This document shows, piece after piece, positions 36,026 through 50,000 of a stretch of DNA of 64,000 nucleotides. Made by a program: the position numbers and the translations under genes. Location: the NCBI GenBank assembly GCA_014773175.1, contig VXCM01000962.1, positions 248,001 to 312,000 of the forward strand. The letters are read 5' to 3'. Within the stretch, counting starts at the first letter, position 1; each line of letters begins with the position of its first letter. This DNA is from Lucifuga dentata. Its lineage: Eukaryota; Chordata; Actinopteri; Ophidiiformes; Bythitidae. The notes beneath the pieces are model-generated. The model was not told the origin of the DNA. It was given only the letters and a program-made list of their open reading frames with translations, and ran no database searches.

Positions 36026-36794
36026 ACCTGTGCAAAATTATTTTTTAAAGTATGTAATATAATAATTTCTTCCATAATCAGAATTTGAAAATCATACGTG
36101 TGAATAATTTTGTACAATGACCTCGCCTCACCTAAATTTACTCACTGAAAATCCCACTGAAGGAAGAGTTTCCATTGCATTGGTGCGTCAGTTGCATTAT
36201 TACATTAATTGATGAATAAAATAATTTATTTTTATTTATTTATTTATTTATTTTATTTGTAAAAGTCTGCATTCCCAAACTGTGTTGTCAGGAAACATTT
36301 TCAAACATTTTGCGAATTGTTCGTCATTCCTTCACTTCCCCTTGTCAGAAACATTCAAATTCGATGTCTTCAGACAGCACCGTTACAATTCCCCCGAGGC
36401 CGCTCTGATCGATGTTTTCAGCTTTACTCGGTAACATAAGACTGTTTTGCAGTCAGCAACATCACCTGCTTCCTCGCCAGCCCTTTCAGTCCAGCTGGCA
36501 CTTAGTCCACCTGACACAAGGGAGATGAATATGAAATGCCTCTTGCTTTGTTTCCCTTTACAGCTATTGTTGCTTCTGTGATTAGATTTGAGATGGAAGT
36601 GCCTCGTAAGCCGATCTGTAGGTGGGGTGTAAGACTGCCACACTTCAGAAAGTACCTTGGCATGGCGCACAATTGATTGCTGTTCCAGTAGATTTTCATA
36701 GCTCTTGGCACATGTTGTCTATTCATCCAGCTATACTGACTGGGCCGTTTCAGAGAGAGAGAGATGTACAGGACGGGCGGAGTTAGTTGCGATA
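36026..36794. other. unique non-coding DNA
   Basis: A (TTTA)n run is at 36225-36258. Positions 36360-36700 are repeat-free and GC-mixed, a possible regulatory block without coding signal. Confidence 0.4.
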
Positions 36795-37315
36795 AAATTA
36801 CACGAGGCTGAAAAGTATAATGCTTGAGTACAATTTTATGATACTTTACTTGAGTATTTCCAATTTATGTTACAGTATTTCTAATTCTATTTGCAGTTCA
36901 GGAAATATTATAGTTTTTACTGCACATTTACTGTATATGATGGCTGTAGTTACTAGTTACTTTGCAGATTAAAATAAACTTTAAATTTCAACATGAACAA
37001 AGCTCATAAGATGTTTTTTCCTCCCAACACGGATTTTATGATCTTATTCCATTTTTTTAAATTTTATTTGAAAATCTCCAAAATTAAAAATAAGCGTTAG
37101 TTGTTCCACTCTTTTGAGTGAAAAACATTTTATGTACAATTTTTGATTCATTATGTAACACTCTGACAGGAACTGTCCTTGACTATGAACACTTTTACTT
37201 GTGATACTAGTATCAGCTTTATTAGTTGAGCTTGTTTACTTTTACTTAAGAATTTTTGAAGAATTTCGAGTATTTTTCCACTGTAGGTAAAGGATTTGAG
37301 AACTTCTTCCAAGAT
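36795..37315 (+). mobile_element. family B teleost repeat, copy 2
   Basis: Shows TTTACTTGAGTATTTCCAAT, TTACTTTGCAGATTAAAATAAA, TTTACTTTTACTTAAGAATT and a tail ATTTTTCCACTGTAGGTAAAGGA. It is in the opposite orientation to the copy at 32653. It is non-coding. Confidence 0.65.
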
Positions 37316-39544
37316 TTAGATTATGCTGTAATTCCATTCAATTCTAAATTATTCTAAATACTCAATTGATAATAAAAAAAACAATAGTCAATTATCAAAA
37401 AAATGTAAAGACTATTTTTTTTAATTTAGCAACAGGATCATAGCATCAAAATTTTAAAAAAATTGTAGTGCAAGAATATATGATGAATTTCATTTATAAA
37501 GCTTGAGGTTTCCCACTGTCTCCCATCAGGGGCTGAACTTTTCTGATCTTACTGATACGAGCCTGCAGCATTCTTTCCACTAACCCTTACTGTCAGTGAG
37601 GTCACTGCTCATACCATAGATGAGCCCAATAGCAGTGGACAAGCTCTGTCCAGCAGCTATCGCTAATAAGCTAGGTAACCCCGTCTCCCTTTGCTACCCC
37701 CTAAACCATGCAACTATCATCGTACCAACTCTCTTTAGCTCATGTGCCCCCAAAGAGGCAGTTTCAGTGGTCTTGTTTGGGTGGATGGGAGCTGCATCTG
37801 TTAAAGCATGTAGCTGTCAGAGCGACTTAGTCACCAGCCATCCAGACGTGGCCCAGAGGGAGCTGTCCTTTCTGGTCCAATGAAGCCTGATGCCGTTTGG
37901 GGACTTGGCTATGCTGGCGTGTCTGTAGCTGGATGCAGCGATTGATTGCATTGGTGTAAAAAGCGAATTTTGTCTTCTTTTAATGCAGACTGCATTAAAT
38001 TCTCACTTAATACTGACACCAAAGGCAGGGGTGTGTGCATGTGTGTGTGTGAGATGTGGGGGGTGGGGTTTCTGTGGTTTGGTTGTGTTGACCATTTTGT
38101 GGTTCCATAACTCCATGTTGCAGAGAGGCACAAGGGCCTTAGATTTCCAAGTGTTTTCAGCTGGAAATTCAACACTCCAGTTCCTCCACTAAAAGTCAGT
38201 GGTGAACTGTGCTGTGATTAGATCTTTTACCTCTGCAAAGAGACTCGTGTTTAAAGGAAAATTACAATGTTGTCACTCCAGTAGATATTTCCGTTCCATT
38301 TCTAAACGCATAATTTGCGTACGACTTACTTCACCACTGTGTTTGGTTAGCGCTTGGCTCTTTTCCAGTCTTTTCCAACATATGGATTACAAAGATTTAT
38401 TTTAAGAGAGAGGGAGAAACTGCCAAGCCGAAAGACAAAAGACTGACAGATAGATAAACACACTGACACACAAAAACATACAAGCACAACTTGATCTATA
38501 CAGAGATTAACAGAAAATGACACAAAACCAATGCTTTTCACTGAAAACTCTCTACATCCTATATTTCCTTGGTTTCCTCCTTTAATTCCCGGAACTTTTT
38601 ATTCGGCTCTCATTCAGGAACAGGTGTTACTCGGCTGATACGAAGGATGGATTAACAAGTTTGCAAAGGATTGTTAGCGAGGGCTGAGATCTTGAGATTA
38701 CACAAATGGGCGGGAGTAGCAACAGCACAGGAAGTTCACACTTTAATCCGCATATAGAGGATCTACTAAGGGATATAACATCTATATTTTCTAGATATTT
38801 CTATTTGTGTATGAGTGAATAAAACCACCCAAGCTGTCAAATCCAAAGATCTATACTTGATATGAACACAGATGATGCTGTAGAGGTACTGACATAGCCT
38901 CATACACCCAATAAAGACACAGATAATCAATATTCATCTGTTTGTTATGGTTTACACTGTGAAAGTACAATCTGCTCCTTATGTGGTCCACTAATTGCAG
39001 CTATGTGATTGCAATAGTTTTATGTAATATAATAATGTCAGTTTAATTTATGCAATTGACTGGCTTGTCTTAACTGATGCTGCGAGCTTCGGCCCCCGCT
39101 GCAGCGTTTCTTCTAAGAGTGCCTCCAGTCGAATAGGGTCAATATCAACATATTACTGAGCTGTGACAGAGCCGCAGACAGTCGCAATGAGACAGGATCA
39201 GCAAGTCAGCAGCACCTGTCGCTCTCTCCACGAGTCCACAGACACACACATTCCCCCCGCACGAGGATGTACAAGCAATGTACTGACAGGCACAAACACA
39301 CAGATGAATAAATGCACACAAACACACACACAAACAGAGCCTCAGCCCCAGCCTAATCTAATCAAGTGCGATGGCTAGCTCGATTAATAAAGCCAGCTAT
39401 TGACTTCTAATTGGCGCCGCTCTGCTCTGCTAATTTCCTGGGACGAAATTACACTAATGTGGTTTGCCTGATGGAGTACTTACAGTTGGCTCCCAAGAGA
39501 GACAGGCCTTTGAGACGGATAGATAGCAAGGTTTGGGGGGGGGA
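37316..39544. other. unique non-coding DNA
   Basis: No gene recognised. CA-rich patches are at 39238-39340. Confidence 0.4.
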
Positions 39545-39551
39545 AGAGAGN

Positions 39552-39602
<51 letters not shown>
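39545..39602. repeat. (GA)n microsatellite with single-base gap
   Basis: A GA array with n at 39551. Confidence 0.95.
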
Positions 39603-39607
<5 letters not shown>

Positions 39608-39702
39608 TAAACTCTGATAAAGATCAGAGGCTGTTGTTTCAGTGCAGACCATTTTCTAATCAGTGGCCTGCTGTCTTTGGAAATGTCATCCAGACTGGTG
39701 CA

Positions 39703-39709
39703 GAGCGAG

Positions 39710-39761
<52 letters not shown>
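39703..39761. repeat. (GA)n microsatellite
   Basis: A second GA array 100 bases after the first, with GAGC interruptions at its left end. Confidence 0.96.
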
Positions 39762-39762
<1 letters not shown>

Positions 39763-39952
39763 AGTCCAGGACAGTTCGAGCTGCTGACTTTCACTAGAGG
39801 AGTGTAATACTAGCCACCTGTCTACACACTAATGAATTCTCTCCAAACCACTTACTGCTGAGCTTACCACTGCATGCAGACACACGCACTCCACACACAC
39901 TTTGTACTCCGATCACATTAGTTTTAGCAGGTGTTTATCAAATGACAGGTAG

Positions 39953-40020
39953 AATAGAATAGAATAGCTTTATTGTCATTATACGTAACATATAATGAAA
40001 TTACAGGTATCTGCTCATAT
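39953..40020 (-). mobile_element. probable LINE 3' end fragment
   Basis: TAGAATAGAATAGCTTTATT followed by GTCATTATACGTAACATATAATGAAATTAC resembles a widespread fish LINE 3' end (an AGAAT-type tail with TTTATTGTCATT...AATGAAATT). Only about 70 bp remain. Family assignment (L2/Maui-like) is from memory and tentative. Confidence 0.5.
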
Positions 40021-43009
40021 TCTGTCAAAAGAATATACACACATACGGTATACGTGCAGGTGAGAGAAAAGGTTTACATTATGTGGATCAAAAACTATAT
40101 GAAGGTTTATTCTTATATTAATTCATTTATTGATGTATTTTAGCAACACATTTTCAAGTGCTGCCATCCAAAGCATCAGCCTTTGCAATAATCCCACCCA
40201 CATCTCACCCATCACACACAGACACGCAATGCACCCGAGGTCAGATTAATTCTGTTTTCACATAAGGAATATTTTCATCACCATACACTGACAGATTATC
40301 TAGTGAATTTAGCACTGTATGCGTATTGTTCTGCTCCTAATCCATATTTGTAATCTCAGCTCCTGTGACAGTAATTCTTGAGTTGCATTCACAATCCTTC
40401 AGTGACACATACGTGCTGTAATCCCTGGTTGACACTGATCTGGGAGGCAAGCAACACCTGCTCTGTCAGGATGAGAGAAAACACACAGCATTTTCCTTTA
40501 ATGATTTTTGATTTGACTTTTTAATTTAGCTTAAGAGCAAAATAGAGTGTCATGAAAGTAGTTTTATAGTTTACGTGATTCATCCAGTATCTGGTATCTT
40601 TTACTGGACTGTAAATCAATATCTATTTGAAATGTTTAATCAGTATTCTTTAATATTTATCAGCCCTACAAATATCAAAAGAAGGACATATATAGATAGA
40701 TGGGAAGCATAACTTTGTTTGCATCATGTTTTTGTCCACAACCTTACTCAAATGTGTAGATTTGTGAAAACTGAAATTATAATTCTTCTGTTTTCACAAT
40801 GTGAGTGAATAAGGATCCAGTTCAATCAATGCTTTGCAATATAAAAACACTGTGCATAGAAAGAAACAAGCAAATGATAGAAATTTGATTAAAAAAAAAC
40901 AAAATCTTTAACAAATAAGTGAAAGTTGTAAAACCAAGAGTTCTTCCTTTGTTTCTCAAATCTTCTTTGTCCGTGCATGTGACCTGGATTGCGATGGCAA
41001 GCTGTCTTGATCCGGTGTTAAGATCCCATATTAGAAAAAGGGATTGGTGTGTCTTTGATGCACTAGATTACCAGTAATCTTATCTCTTCAGATCAGTAAA
41101 GATTAGGAGAGTGAAAAAAGTCAGGTACTTATCAGGCCAATAGGAAATCAGTCTTCAAACATCTATTGACATTAAACTAAAGTAAGACATAAAAATTCTT
41201 CTACATCTTTTAGATCTTTTTTTTTTATTCAAACCAACTCAATTTTTTTTTTTTAGATATTAAACACGTGAAACCTACATTCCTTTTAATGGTTATAAAT
41301 TCAATCTTGCCTTAAATTACTGATGGAATGTTTATTTTTTCTGAATACTGTAATACTTGGATTCAGAAATGAACTAATATGGTCATCACTGTGTTTGGCT
41401 GTTGATTTAGGTGGTGACAGTAGTGGAAACGGCTGTGCTGTTACTTTTCTGCAGGCAAGTGTGTATAACATCTTACAGCATCACCATGAAGCACACCATG
41501 TGCTGTGTATCAAAGAAAATACTTGATATGGATGCACACACAGCTTGAAACACACAAAGTCATGCACATAGACCTTCGCACACACAAGTACGCACAACCT
41601 TGAAAGCAAACACACACATACAGGAACATGCATATACACACACATACACACACTACTGTTCCCACCGATGCGCACAACTAAGAGACGTGAGTTCCTCTTG
41701 AAACTGGTCCAAACACACACTTTCTCAATTAGCCGGGGCCGCCAAGGCGACGTCAACGCAAACTTCCAAACAATAGGCACAGGGGATTCATAAAGCATGG
41801 GGAGGAAACATGAGCTAATACCAGTATTCCAATTAAAGAAACATTTGTTGCCTCTGACACCTAAATGTGATTCTCCACAGCTGTGGCATGCTCCAGTACA
41901 ATAGTAGGTCTGCAAGGGCAGGGTTTGTTGTATTGTTGGCTGTCGATTGTGTGAAAGGTTGAGTCAGGCCCAGGCCTAGTCTCTTGAGGGGTATGCATCA
42001 TCACAGCAGAGGAGACCTTTTGTTTTCCCTTTTTCAAAGGACTTCCAGCACTCCCTGCTCCAATCATAGCCCCTATTCATAAAAAAAGGAAAACTCAAGT
42101 GGATGGTGATGGAACATATAAAAGCCAGTACTGCTTTGGCTGTGATTTTTTACTCTTGATCGCTGTCTGTTGTGAAGGCTACTGGAGAAACAACCCACAT
42201 GTATAATATTGAATAGTGATCCCTGTGAAACACTGGACAGTTATTTTTTCAGGTAATTCACTCTTGTAGTGTTAACCTACACAGTGTAAAGCTGGTGTGT
42301 GTTTTCTCTAACAGTAGGGGTCAGTCTTCTCTCCTCCCCTGTACAGCATTTAGATTCCTGTGTGTCCTGATATATTGTAGCATATGTATTTGCAGCATTG
42401 CATGCAAGTATTCATGCATGCACACAGCCACATAAATACAAAAAAAACAAAAAAAACAACACACTCACTGTTCTCTCCTTTCGCCCACTTTAATGTTATC
42501 CCACAAAAAGGCCTGCATGCATGGTATCACAGTAACATAGCCTCTGACAGCAGCAGCAGTATTGCTTGTCATGTGGTAGCTGTGGTTAGTGTCATACAAG
42601 AACAGCTACTGAGATGCCCGTGGACAAAGAGCACCATCCTGCCAGCGGCCTGTCACTGACTAACCCCGGCCTGGCGTGTCAGTTTACTCTGGGTCCAAAG
42701 GGAAGGCCTTTCACTTTGAGCAGCAGTGGCTCCAGCACACTCCAGCGCCAGCCCCAGCCCAATCACTAACCTGGCCACAGAAACCACAGTGCCCTGTATC
42801 TAGTTTAAAGTGACATGATAAGAAAACACTGATCATCCAACTCCAATGAAATATTCAACATCAGAGGAAACCTAAACTTAATATATATATATTTATATAT
42901 GAACTTATATGCATATGTAATACTGTAAATGTCTTTAATATTTGAAAGCTGTTTGTTGCCCTTTGTATGCCTTTGGAACATGTGAAGGCAGAGGTTCAAA
43001 AAGCTTCAG
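40021..43009. other. unique non-coding DNA
   Basis: No gene recognised. CA-rich DNA at 41540-41660 gives long spurious frames on the minus strand. Positions 42640-42790 are GC-rich and repeat-free. Confidence 0.4.
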
Positions 43010-43245
43010 GCATCCATCCATCTATCCAAGGATCCCATTCTGGCATTTATTGGGTGTGAGTTAGGGTACTTCCTGGGTATGTCGCTAGTCAAACACAGCG
43101 CTAACACACATAGACAGACAATCTCATCCACACCTATGAGCAATTTAGAGTTTCCAGTTCACCTAATCTGCATGTCTTTGGACAGAGGGAAGAAACTGGA
43201 GCACCTGGAGGAAACCAATAAAGACATGAGGAAAACTCCACGCAA
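43010..43245 (-). mobile_element. LINE 3' end, probably RTE/Expander-like
   Basis: CATCCATCCATCTATCC at the left, then CAATTTAGAGTTTCCAGTTC, CTGCATGTCTTTGGAC, GAGGAAACC and GGAAAACTCCACGC. This is the order of a very common fish LINE 3' region, whose usual text is CAATTTAGAG...CTGCATGTCTTTGGACTGTGGGAGGAAACC. The CATC tail at the left places the element on the minus strand. It is 5'-truncated, with no ORF. Confidence 0.7.
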
Positions 43246-44848
43246 AAAGTTCTGAGTTTTTAATTTTCAATTGTCAACATTCATGAAGGCTTTTTTAATA
43301 TATTCATAGGAAATTCAATAAACAAACTGCACAATAAGCAGTACGACTTTTTCTTGAATTATGCTCTCGTCCCATTGTGCCTTTCACGGTGCTGAAGCAT
43401 TGATGAAAAGCTATAAGATAAAATAGCTTTGGTGGGTGCTTTCCTTTTCAAATCTCTCATCTCTAGCAGGCTAACCTGATCCCGTGCAGCCAGACTCCGA
43501 GCCGGAGATCTCTGCACTTCCTGGTGTCCCAGTAATGATTGTTAATGATGTCATCTGATCAGGAGCAGAGGATATGTGTGGGTATTTGTATTTGTGTGCC
43601 TGCGTGTTCATAATGCAGCCTCTGTGTGTGCCTGTGTGTATATTCGTACCTCAAAAGATTGAGAAGGGGGGCATTTTATGTTGGTTGGGAGGAGGGTACA
43701 GGAAGCATAGAAGACAATGAAGTCCAGTGTCTTTTCATACATACATAACTGTCTTCATCTTCTGTCTGAGAGAAGCCTTCCCTCCCCTAACCTTAATCCC
43801 CACCCCTCACCCATCACTTATAACTCCTCCACCACCCCCACCCCATCAGCTGAAGGGTCAGATGGTAATCGCTGCTCAGCCCTTCCCTTTAAACCTATTC
43901 ACCTCTTCAGGACAGGACAGGACCTGAGTAGTCCGGGGGCTCATACACAGAACCTTAAAAATGGATGAGCTTCCTGGGTAAAGGCAGTTTGTTTTAAGGC
44001 CACTGGACTGTTTCCTGCATCAGAGTTTCTCTTAGTTTTAATGGTTCTTGGGTGATGAAATATAAATTTGAGCTATTGCTATTTAGAGTCACAGGTGCTT
44101 GAATTGTAAGTCAGAATGCACACGCCTCAGTCACGTGTGATAGATTACAGGGACATCTATGATGAAAGTCACATGACCAACACAAACAAACAAAATCTCA
44201 TTGGCTATCATCACACAATAGCCACAGGCAATGAAGTTAACTTTTTAAATACTTGTTGCAGTATTGTCATTTGTCCAATGCAGGGTCTCCAAACCACCTA
44301 ATTTGCATTGTGATGGCAATACAGGGAATCCATAAAAACACATGGGAAAATAGAAATGGGAAAGAAATTGAAGGTAACAACATGTAAAACTAAAACTAAT
44401 TTCACTGGTGTTGTAAACTAAAATTAAACCAATTTCTTTATCTCCACCTACCAGGACCCCAGAGAACATGGCCGCGTTGTTTGAGATAGCTAGCCTAAAA
44501 GCTGTCTCTCACACAAACAATGTTTAATGATTTCCTCATACAAATGTAAAGATGTGGGCAGGCAGAGCATTATAAAAGCCTAGCAGATAGTGCTAATGGC
44601 GCCGTGGTTGTTAATGGGTCAGCAGCACTCTCGGTGATAAATGATGCTTATCGTACTCAAAGCATCAAGGATTTGTTACACTTCTCCCTGCGCTCATCTT
44701 TTGATGCAGCCACAGATAACACCCTAATGATCTGTGGCATGGCTGTGGCTTTGCCATGCACAGTGTTACACAGAGTTTCCATATTCTTTATGCCTAAAAA
44801 TGCATTTTAGGCTGGTGTTCATATGGAAATCATACTTTTTTGAGCCCT
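43246..44848. other. unique non-coding DNA
   Basis: No gene recognised. Positions 43460-43570 and 44560-44800 are repeat-free complex blocks. Confidence 0.4.
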
Positions 44849-45427
44849 TTAAAGGACCATACCGGCCATCGTGCATGTTAGAGACCAATATACACAACCT
44901 ACATACATGTTAAGTACTGAAAACCAATTTCCAAAACATAAAACTGTTTTTAGTTTTCCTGTTATTTTATCAAAACCCCTAACCTTTCAAATTCAATGTT
45001 CAGGAAATACACCCACCTTAAAATTCAATGTTTTGCCTTCTAACACTTGCGCATGATTGAAGAAGGAACGGTCATTTTAATTTCTCAATAAAAACCATCT
45101 TGGGACTATATTCCCTGGCAGAGACATACATTGTCTTCCATGCAGCTCCATGTTATATCGGTTAAATAAAGTTACTTTGGCAAAAAAACCTAATAGATGT
45201 GTTGTTTGCTGATGAATTACGCTTAAGTGTATTTCGAGTCTCTACAAGTTGATTTTAAAAGCGTACTGGAATGAACTGAAACCAATGGCAGTCTGGAAAG
45301 TAAGAAAAAAAAATTCTGAAATTACCCAAAAAGTAGTATTTTGGGAAATGGTTGTCAGTAATGTAACGTGTATGCGGATTGCATATATTGGGCTCAAACA
45401 TGCATGATTGCCTGTATGGCCCTTTAA
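44849..45427 (+). mobile_element. family A element, copy 3
   Basis: 579 bp from TTAAAGGACCATACCGG to GTATGGCCCTTTAA. The outer ~45 bp are clear inverted repeats, with weaker complementarity to about 100 bp. Same internal order as copies 1 and 2. No transposase. Confidence 0.88.
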
Positions 45428-47051
45428 ATGTCTTTGAGATAAGATCAGTGCATTACTTTTTAAATCACATTTGTAGAACAATAACATCTCGCCTTCTTGG
45501 CTCCACTGTCTGTCCTAAATGCCGCCTCCCCAACAGCCTCAGAGGTCTGCGGCTGACAAAGGTGGGTCACGGCCCTTGTTTGAGTGGCCACGTCTGGGGA
45601 GACCGTCACTGGAGTCTGCAGACCACTTGCCAGTCCTACAGTTAGTCCCGAGCCAAATGGGTGTAATTACATCATGTCTGGCTTCTAACTCATTGGTGGG
45701 GGTAAAGGTGAAGGGGCATGACCCCTCACTTCCAGAACATGACCTGGGAATGTAGACATGAAGCTTGAGTCTGCTTGTGACAATGGCTAGTGTGATGACC
45801 TGGCTAACGGGCCACAGCTGATGTCCTCCAGCACCCATCTGTTCCTTTCACCTCCATTAAACCCATGTGGTCAAGATGTTTTGATAGTGCAACAAGGACA
45901 CAATGTAGTTTGTAATACGTTAATAATACAATTTAGTCATAGCCAAACAAATACTAAATCTTTAATCTTCCTTGTGTTACATGAGCGTTTTGCTAATGTT
46001 TTTACAGAATGTATATGTAGAATCTAACATCACATGTGAAAGGAAAGCATCAATGCATTTAGACAATAATTCATGCTCATATTCTCTCACAGAGGTGAGT
46101 GTGGTCATTAAATATTATGCAAATATGAGTTAAGTCCGCCATACAATATGCTTCCTCTATGAATGTTTCCTTTTGCCAGGTATGTAAAAATTAACTCACA
46201 GGATTTCTGCAAAAACGTCATGAACTAACAACAAAACAGAAATGCATTCATTCATTAAAATTATATTTCACTATTCAGAAAACATATACCTCATTAACCA
46301 CAAACTGACCCAGGAAATTTATATTGTTATGGCAAATACAGTTGTCTTTTGATCCTAGTCATTAATGCATCATTAGGACTACATTTTATGTACTGTTTTA
46401 TGCACCACTCAGCACTCACTTTGCCCTTATTACAAGAAAAATGATCAATATCCAGATATACATGGTTCCTTGAAGGGAGGAGTGTTTTTTAGGTAGAAAC
46501 TAAATTGAGCCAAACTTTTCTGTCAAAGCAGTAAAAGACATCTTGAAAATTTGTGGTAAATCAGTGGCAGATGTGTATGTTTATAAAGATAAATTGAATT
46601 AAAGGTTAGTCCGTGCTTTGTTGCCCAGACTCTGGGTCCTCAGTGGCCCTCTAATCATGCTGTCGGTGATTTAACTGGCTTCAACAGGTAATGCTATTTA
46701 GGGGGAACTAAGGCAGGCACCAGGAAATGAAACACGGTCGCCCTAACATGGGTTGTTGGATAGTGGTTGACTGCTCCCTCCACCCACCCATCACAGAGTC
46801 CTTCACTGCCCCCCAGCATCCCCCAATCCCCCCACACTTTCACCCCCTTGTCAAGCCCCAGCTAACCAGAAAAAACTAATTAAGCCTCGGAGTGAAATGT
46901 TCACCATGAAATGTCCGCTGTATCTGTTACTTTGTGACCCGAAGTTGTGCAAGCGTACACTGAAATGTACACAAGGAGCATGCTCGCATCAACGTAAACC
47001 CACACAGACATGCAAACATATACAAACACTAATATCTTTAAAATATCTCAA
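45428..47051. other. unique non-coding DNA
   Basis: Positions 45490-45800 are GC-rich and repeat-free, a possible regulatory block. A chance exon-like interval at 46008-46094 is discussed under rejected items. Confidence 0.4.
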
Positions 47052-47092
47052 GCTAATACATGGTTGTGTGATGTCCACAACCATGTATTAGC
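47052..47092. repeat. perfect 17-bp hairpin
   Basis: GCTAATACATGGTTGTG at 47052-47068 pairs exactly with 47076-47092 across a 7-base loop. Confidence 0.95.
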
Positions 47093-50000
47093 ATGGTTCT
47101 TCCAGCGTCCACTCCAGTTCTAGTGTCCTCTGAAACAACTTGTCTCAAGGCCACTCTCCCCTCTCTCTCCTTAGATAGACCCAGCCCTCATCAAGGGGAA
47201 GCTCCAACATAATTCCCAGTCAGGTCTGCCATTTTTCACCTTTGTCTAAAAATACAATGGAGGAGGAGGTGGGGGTCTGAAAGATTGCTCAAGAATTGCC
47301 GGAACAATGGGGAATGAGGTTGGATAGGCTAAAAATATAACGCAGCGTGTGAATACGATAAAGGACCGCACGAGAGGACGCTGACAAAGCTTTGCAGACT
47401 TTCAAGTGGGAGAACAATGTGGCAGACACTTTCAGGGCGTTTGGCTACACACTGTGGCGGCTGGACGGGCTGTGAAGCAGGATGTCAACAGCAGCCCTCG
47501 AGGAGACAACTGAGGGCCGACACAAGAAAAGCATAAGAATGACAACTTTTTTTTTTTTTTTTTTTTGTTACACATATGGGAATATTGAACACTGATTAAC
47601 AATTAAGGTCCTTTTAGATAAGGTGCTTTTCGACCACCTTACAACACAAGCTTCGAGTGCTTTTCTGAGTTCCATGTATGTATGAGTTTAGAGAGAAAAA
47701 GTGGATAAATGGAGAAAGGGGCAGAGAAAGGGTCTAACAGGAAAGTGCAATGTGAGATGGGCCTGCGACCCCTCATCTCATCGATTCAGACAAGGAGGGC
47801 TGGACTTAATTACCTTCAATTTTCCCCCAGCCATCACTTTCCCTGTTGATCACTTTTCCTTTTAAATGTATGTGTGCGCACGTGTGTGTGAGCGGGTGCA
47901 TGTATGAATGTGTGTGAGTCAGAGAAAGAGCGCAAGGAAGAGGTGTATGTTTTCAAGGCCAAAGTGTTTGTGGTGGATGCGGTACTCTAGAAATTGTGCA
48001 CTCCCTCATCTGTAATCTGATTTCAATGGCACTGACTTTAGAGGTTGAGTCAATCAGATTTTCTGCTCTGACTGAGTGATTGAGTTGGCGTGTGTGTGCG
48101 TGTGTGTCTCGACTGCAGGAGGTTAAATACTTACAAGGCACCACTCAGTCAGTCAGTCGCTTTCCTGGTGAGGCATCATGGGAGCGTTTGATTGGGTGAG
48201 TTACATAGAGGGGAGTCAATTAGACAGTGTGGAGTCATGTGAGACGGTGGGTGAAGAAGAGAAGAATCACGCAATCACAGGCCAAATCAACAGGTGGCTC
48301 ACTGCTTTCATCGAAATATTTTAGGTTACATCAGCCACAAATGACACATGCATATGGATAGATTACGCTGTTGAAACAGTATCCATTTCATTTATTCAAG
48401 TTACCGGTCCTCAGCCCACGACACCCAAATCCAAACACCAATCACTGTGCCGATGATGAAGTGTTCTTTAAGAGGAAGTGAGAAAATAGATGAGAGGCCT
48501 TAGCCTAAAATCTAAACACACCCTCCCGAGACGATCAACATGAACAATTAAACACTCCTGATTGCCGCTTGGGGCTGATGTGCGGACCTCCCTTTCCGTG
48601 AATTAAGCTTGTCCAGCTTCACCACTTGCATGCATGCATGCAAACACACATGCTGGCACACACACTCTGATGTGATCATGTTTACTGTAATTAGTAGCAG
48701 TTCATTTACAGCTCACTGACCCAGGGTGACCTGCTGGATCTGGGTCAACGAGGACAGCTAGCACCACAGTGGGGGCGCACGGTAAGGGCAGCTGTCTGCG
48801 TGAGTGTGTATTGTCATGTGTGTCTCTAAGGAGGGGTGGGTGGATGTCTGGTGCTGGGGATAAGTGCTGCGAGTGTGTGCGTCAGCAGACAAGACGGTGC
48901 TCAGTCTAATGTCTGTGTGTACGTGCGTGTGTGCAAGTACCTGAGCGCGTGTCTGTCAGCAGATGACAAAAGTTGGTGTGCGCTTGAGGTGTTTTGAAAA
49001 GCACGTGTGTGTGACTCTACAGCTGTGTATATGTGTAAGCTTACTCCTCATTGTGCTGGACTTCAGAGGCCCAAGCGTCTCCTGCTTCCTCTCGGAGGCA
49101 GTGGGTTAAAAATAATGTGGTGTGCAGTGAGCGGCGGGGAGCAAGGCGCAGACAGCTAGGAGCCAGAGACTTACACACACACATACACACACCCACACAC
49201 ACTCTCAGCCAAAGCAGCAGCACTATATGGATTTTTCTTCTCTTTTATGGATATCTCACTCACAGGCTTAATACCCCCATAAATGTTAGCATACACAAAC
49301 AGAAATAGATGGTCATCCATTTACCCACACTTCATCTGATGCCTTTCCTCCAGAATAGATAAAAACAGACTAAGCACTATGTCCATCTGTCTCACTTTTC
49401 TTTTAACTTATTCTCTACCCTATTCCCCCATCAGAACAATTATTATAAAATGACCTGGAATTGAGCAAGAGCTGTAAATACAATTCAATGTATTCCTTAT
49501 TATGGGGACAACCTTGACTTTTTAAAATAGTTACCCTCACAAAATAGTGGGGCTTATAATTTTTAAGGTGCATGGATGAGTTTTACCCAAAATTCTAGAC
49601 TGCAGGCTTGACCGTGGAGCCGATCCAAACAAATTCACAATCGACACAAATCTGGAGCATTTCCAGCAAACAAAGAGGCATCCATGCAACACAAGGTGGC
49701 ACTGAGACCTTGTAGGTAACCAAGTAGACCTTTGACACCAAGATGAAATGTGCCAGTGTGTACTGCCTATCTGAAAAGCATGAGAAGAAGGGAATGATGA
49801 CGCACAGGTAATTGGCCTATCACCATGTTTCTCCCTTTACCCCCGATCCTCGACCCCTCCCTCCTTTGCGTGAGGAAGCTGGGGCGGCTGCAGCCTTTCT
49901 ATGTCCCAAGATAAGACTGTCTCCACCGGCCTCGTACACCTCCTGTCATCTGTCTGCTCTCCTTATCAGCTGGCCTGTGCAGCGTGCTAGTGTTGACGCT

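Noticed and set aside
41481..41915. 144-codon minus-strand frame
   Set aside because: It is rich in C and V from CA-repeat DNA (41540-41660), a low-complexity artefact.
46008..46094. Plus-strand 87-nt open interval between TTTTTACAG and GAGGTGAGT
   Set aside because: It is on the opposite strand from the better exons. A stop-free 29-codon frame between good splice sites is expected a few times by chance in 64 kb, and no protein was recognised.
48119..48167. Plus-strand interval between CTGCAG and CCTGGTGAGG, open frame
   Set aside because: It contains a CAGTCAGTCAGTC run and has no support beyond chance splice-like sites.
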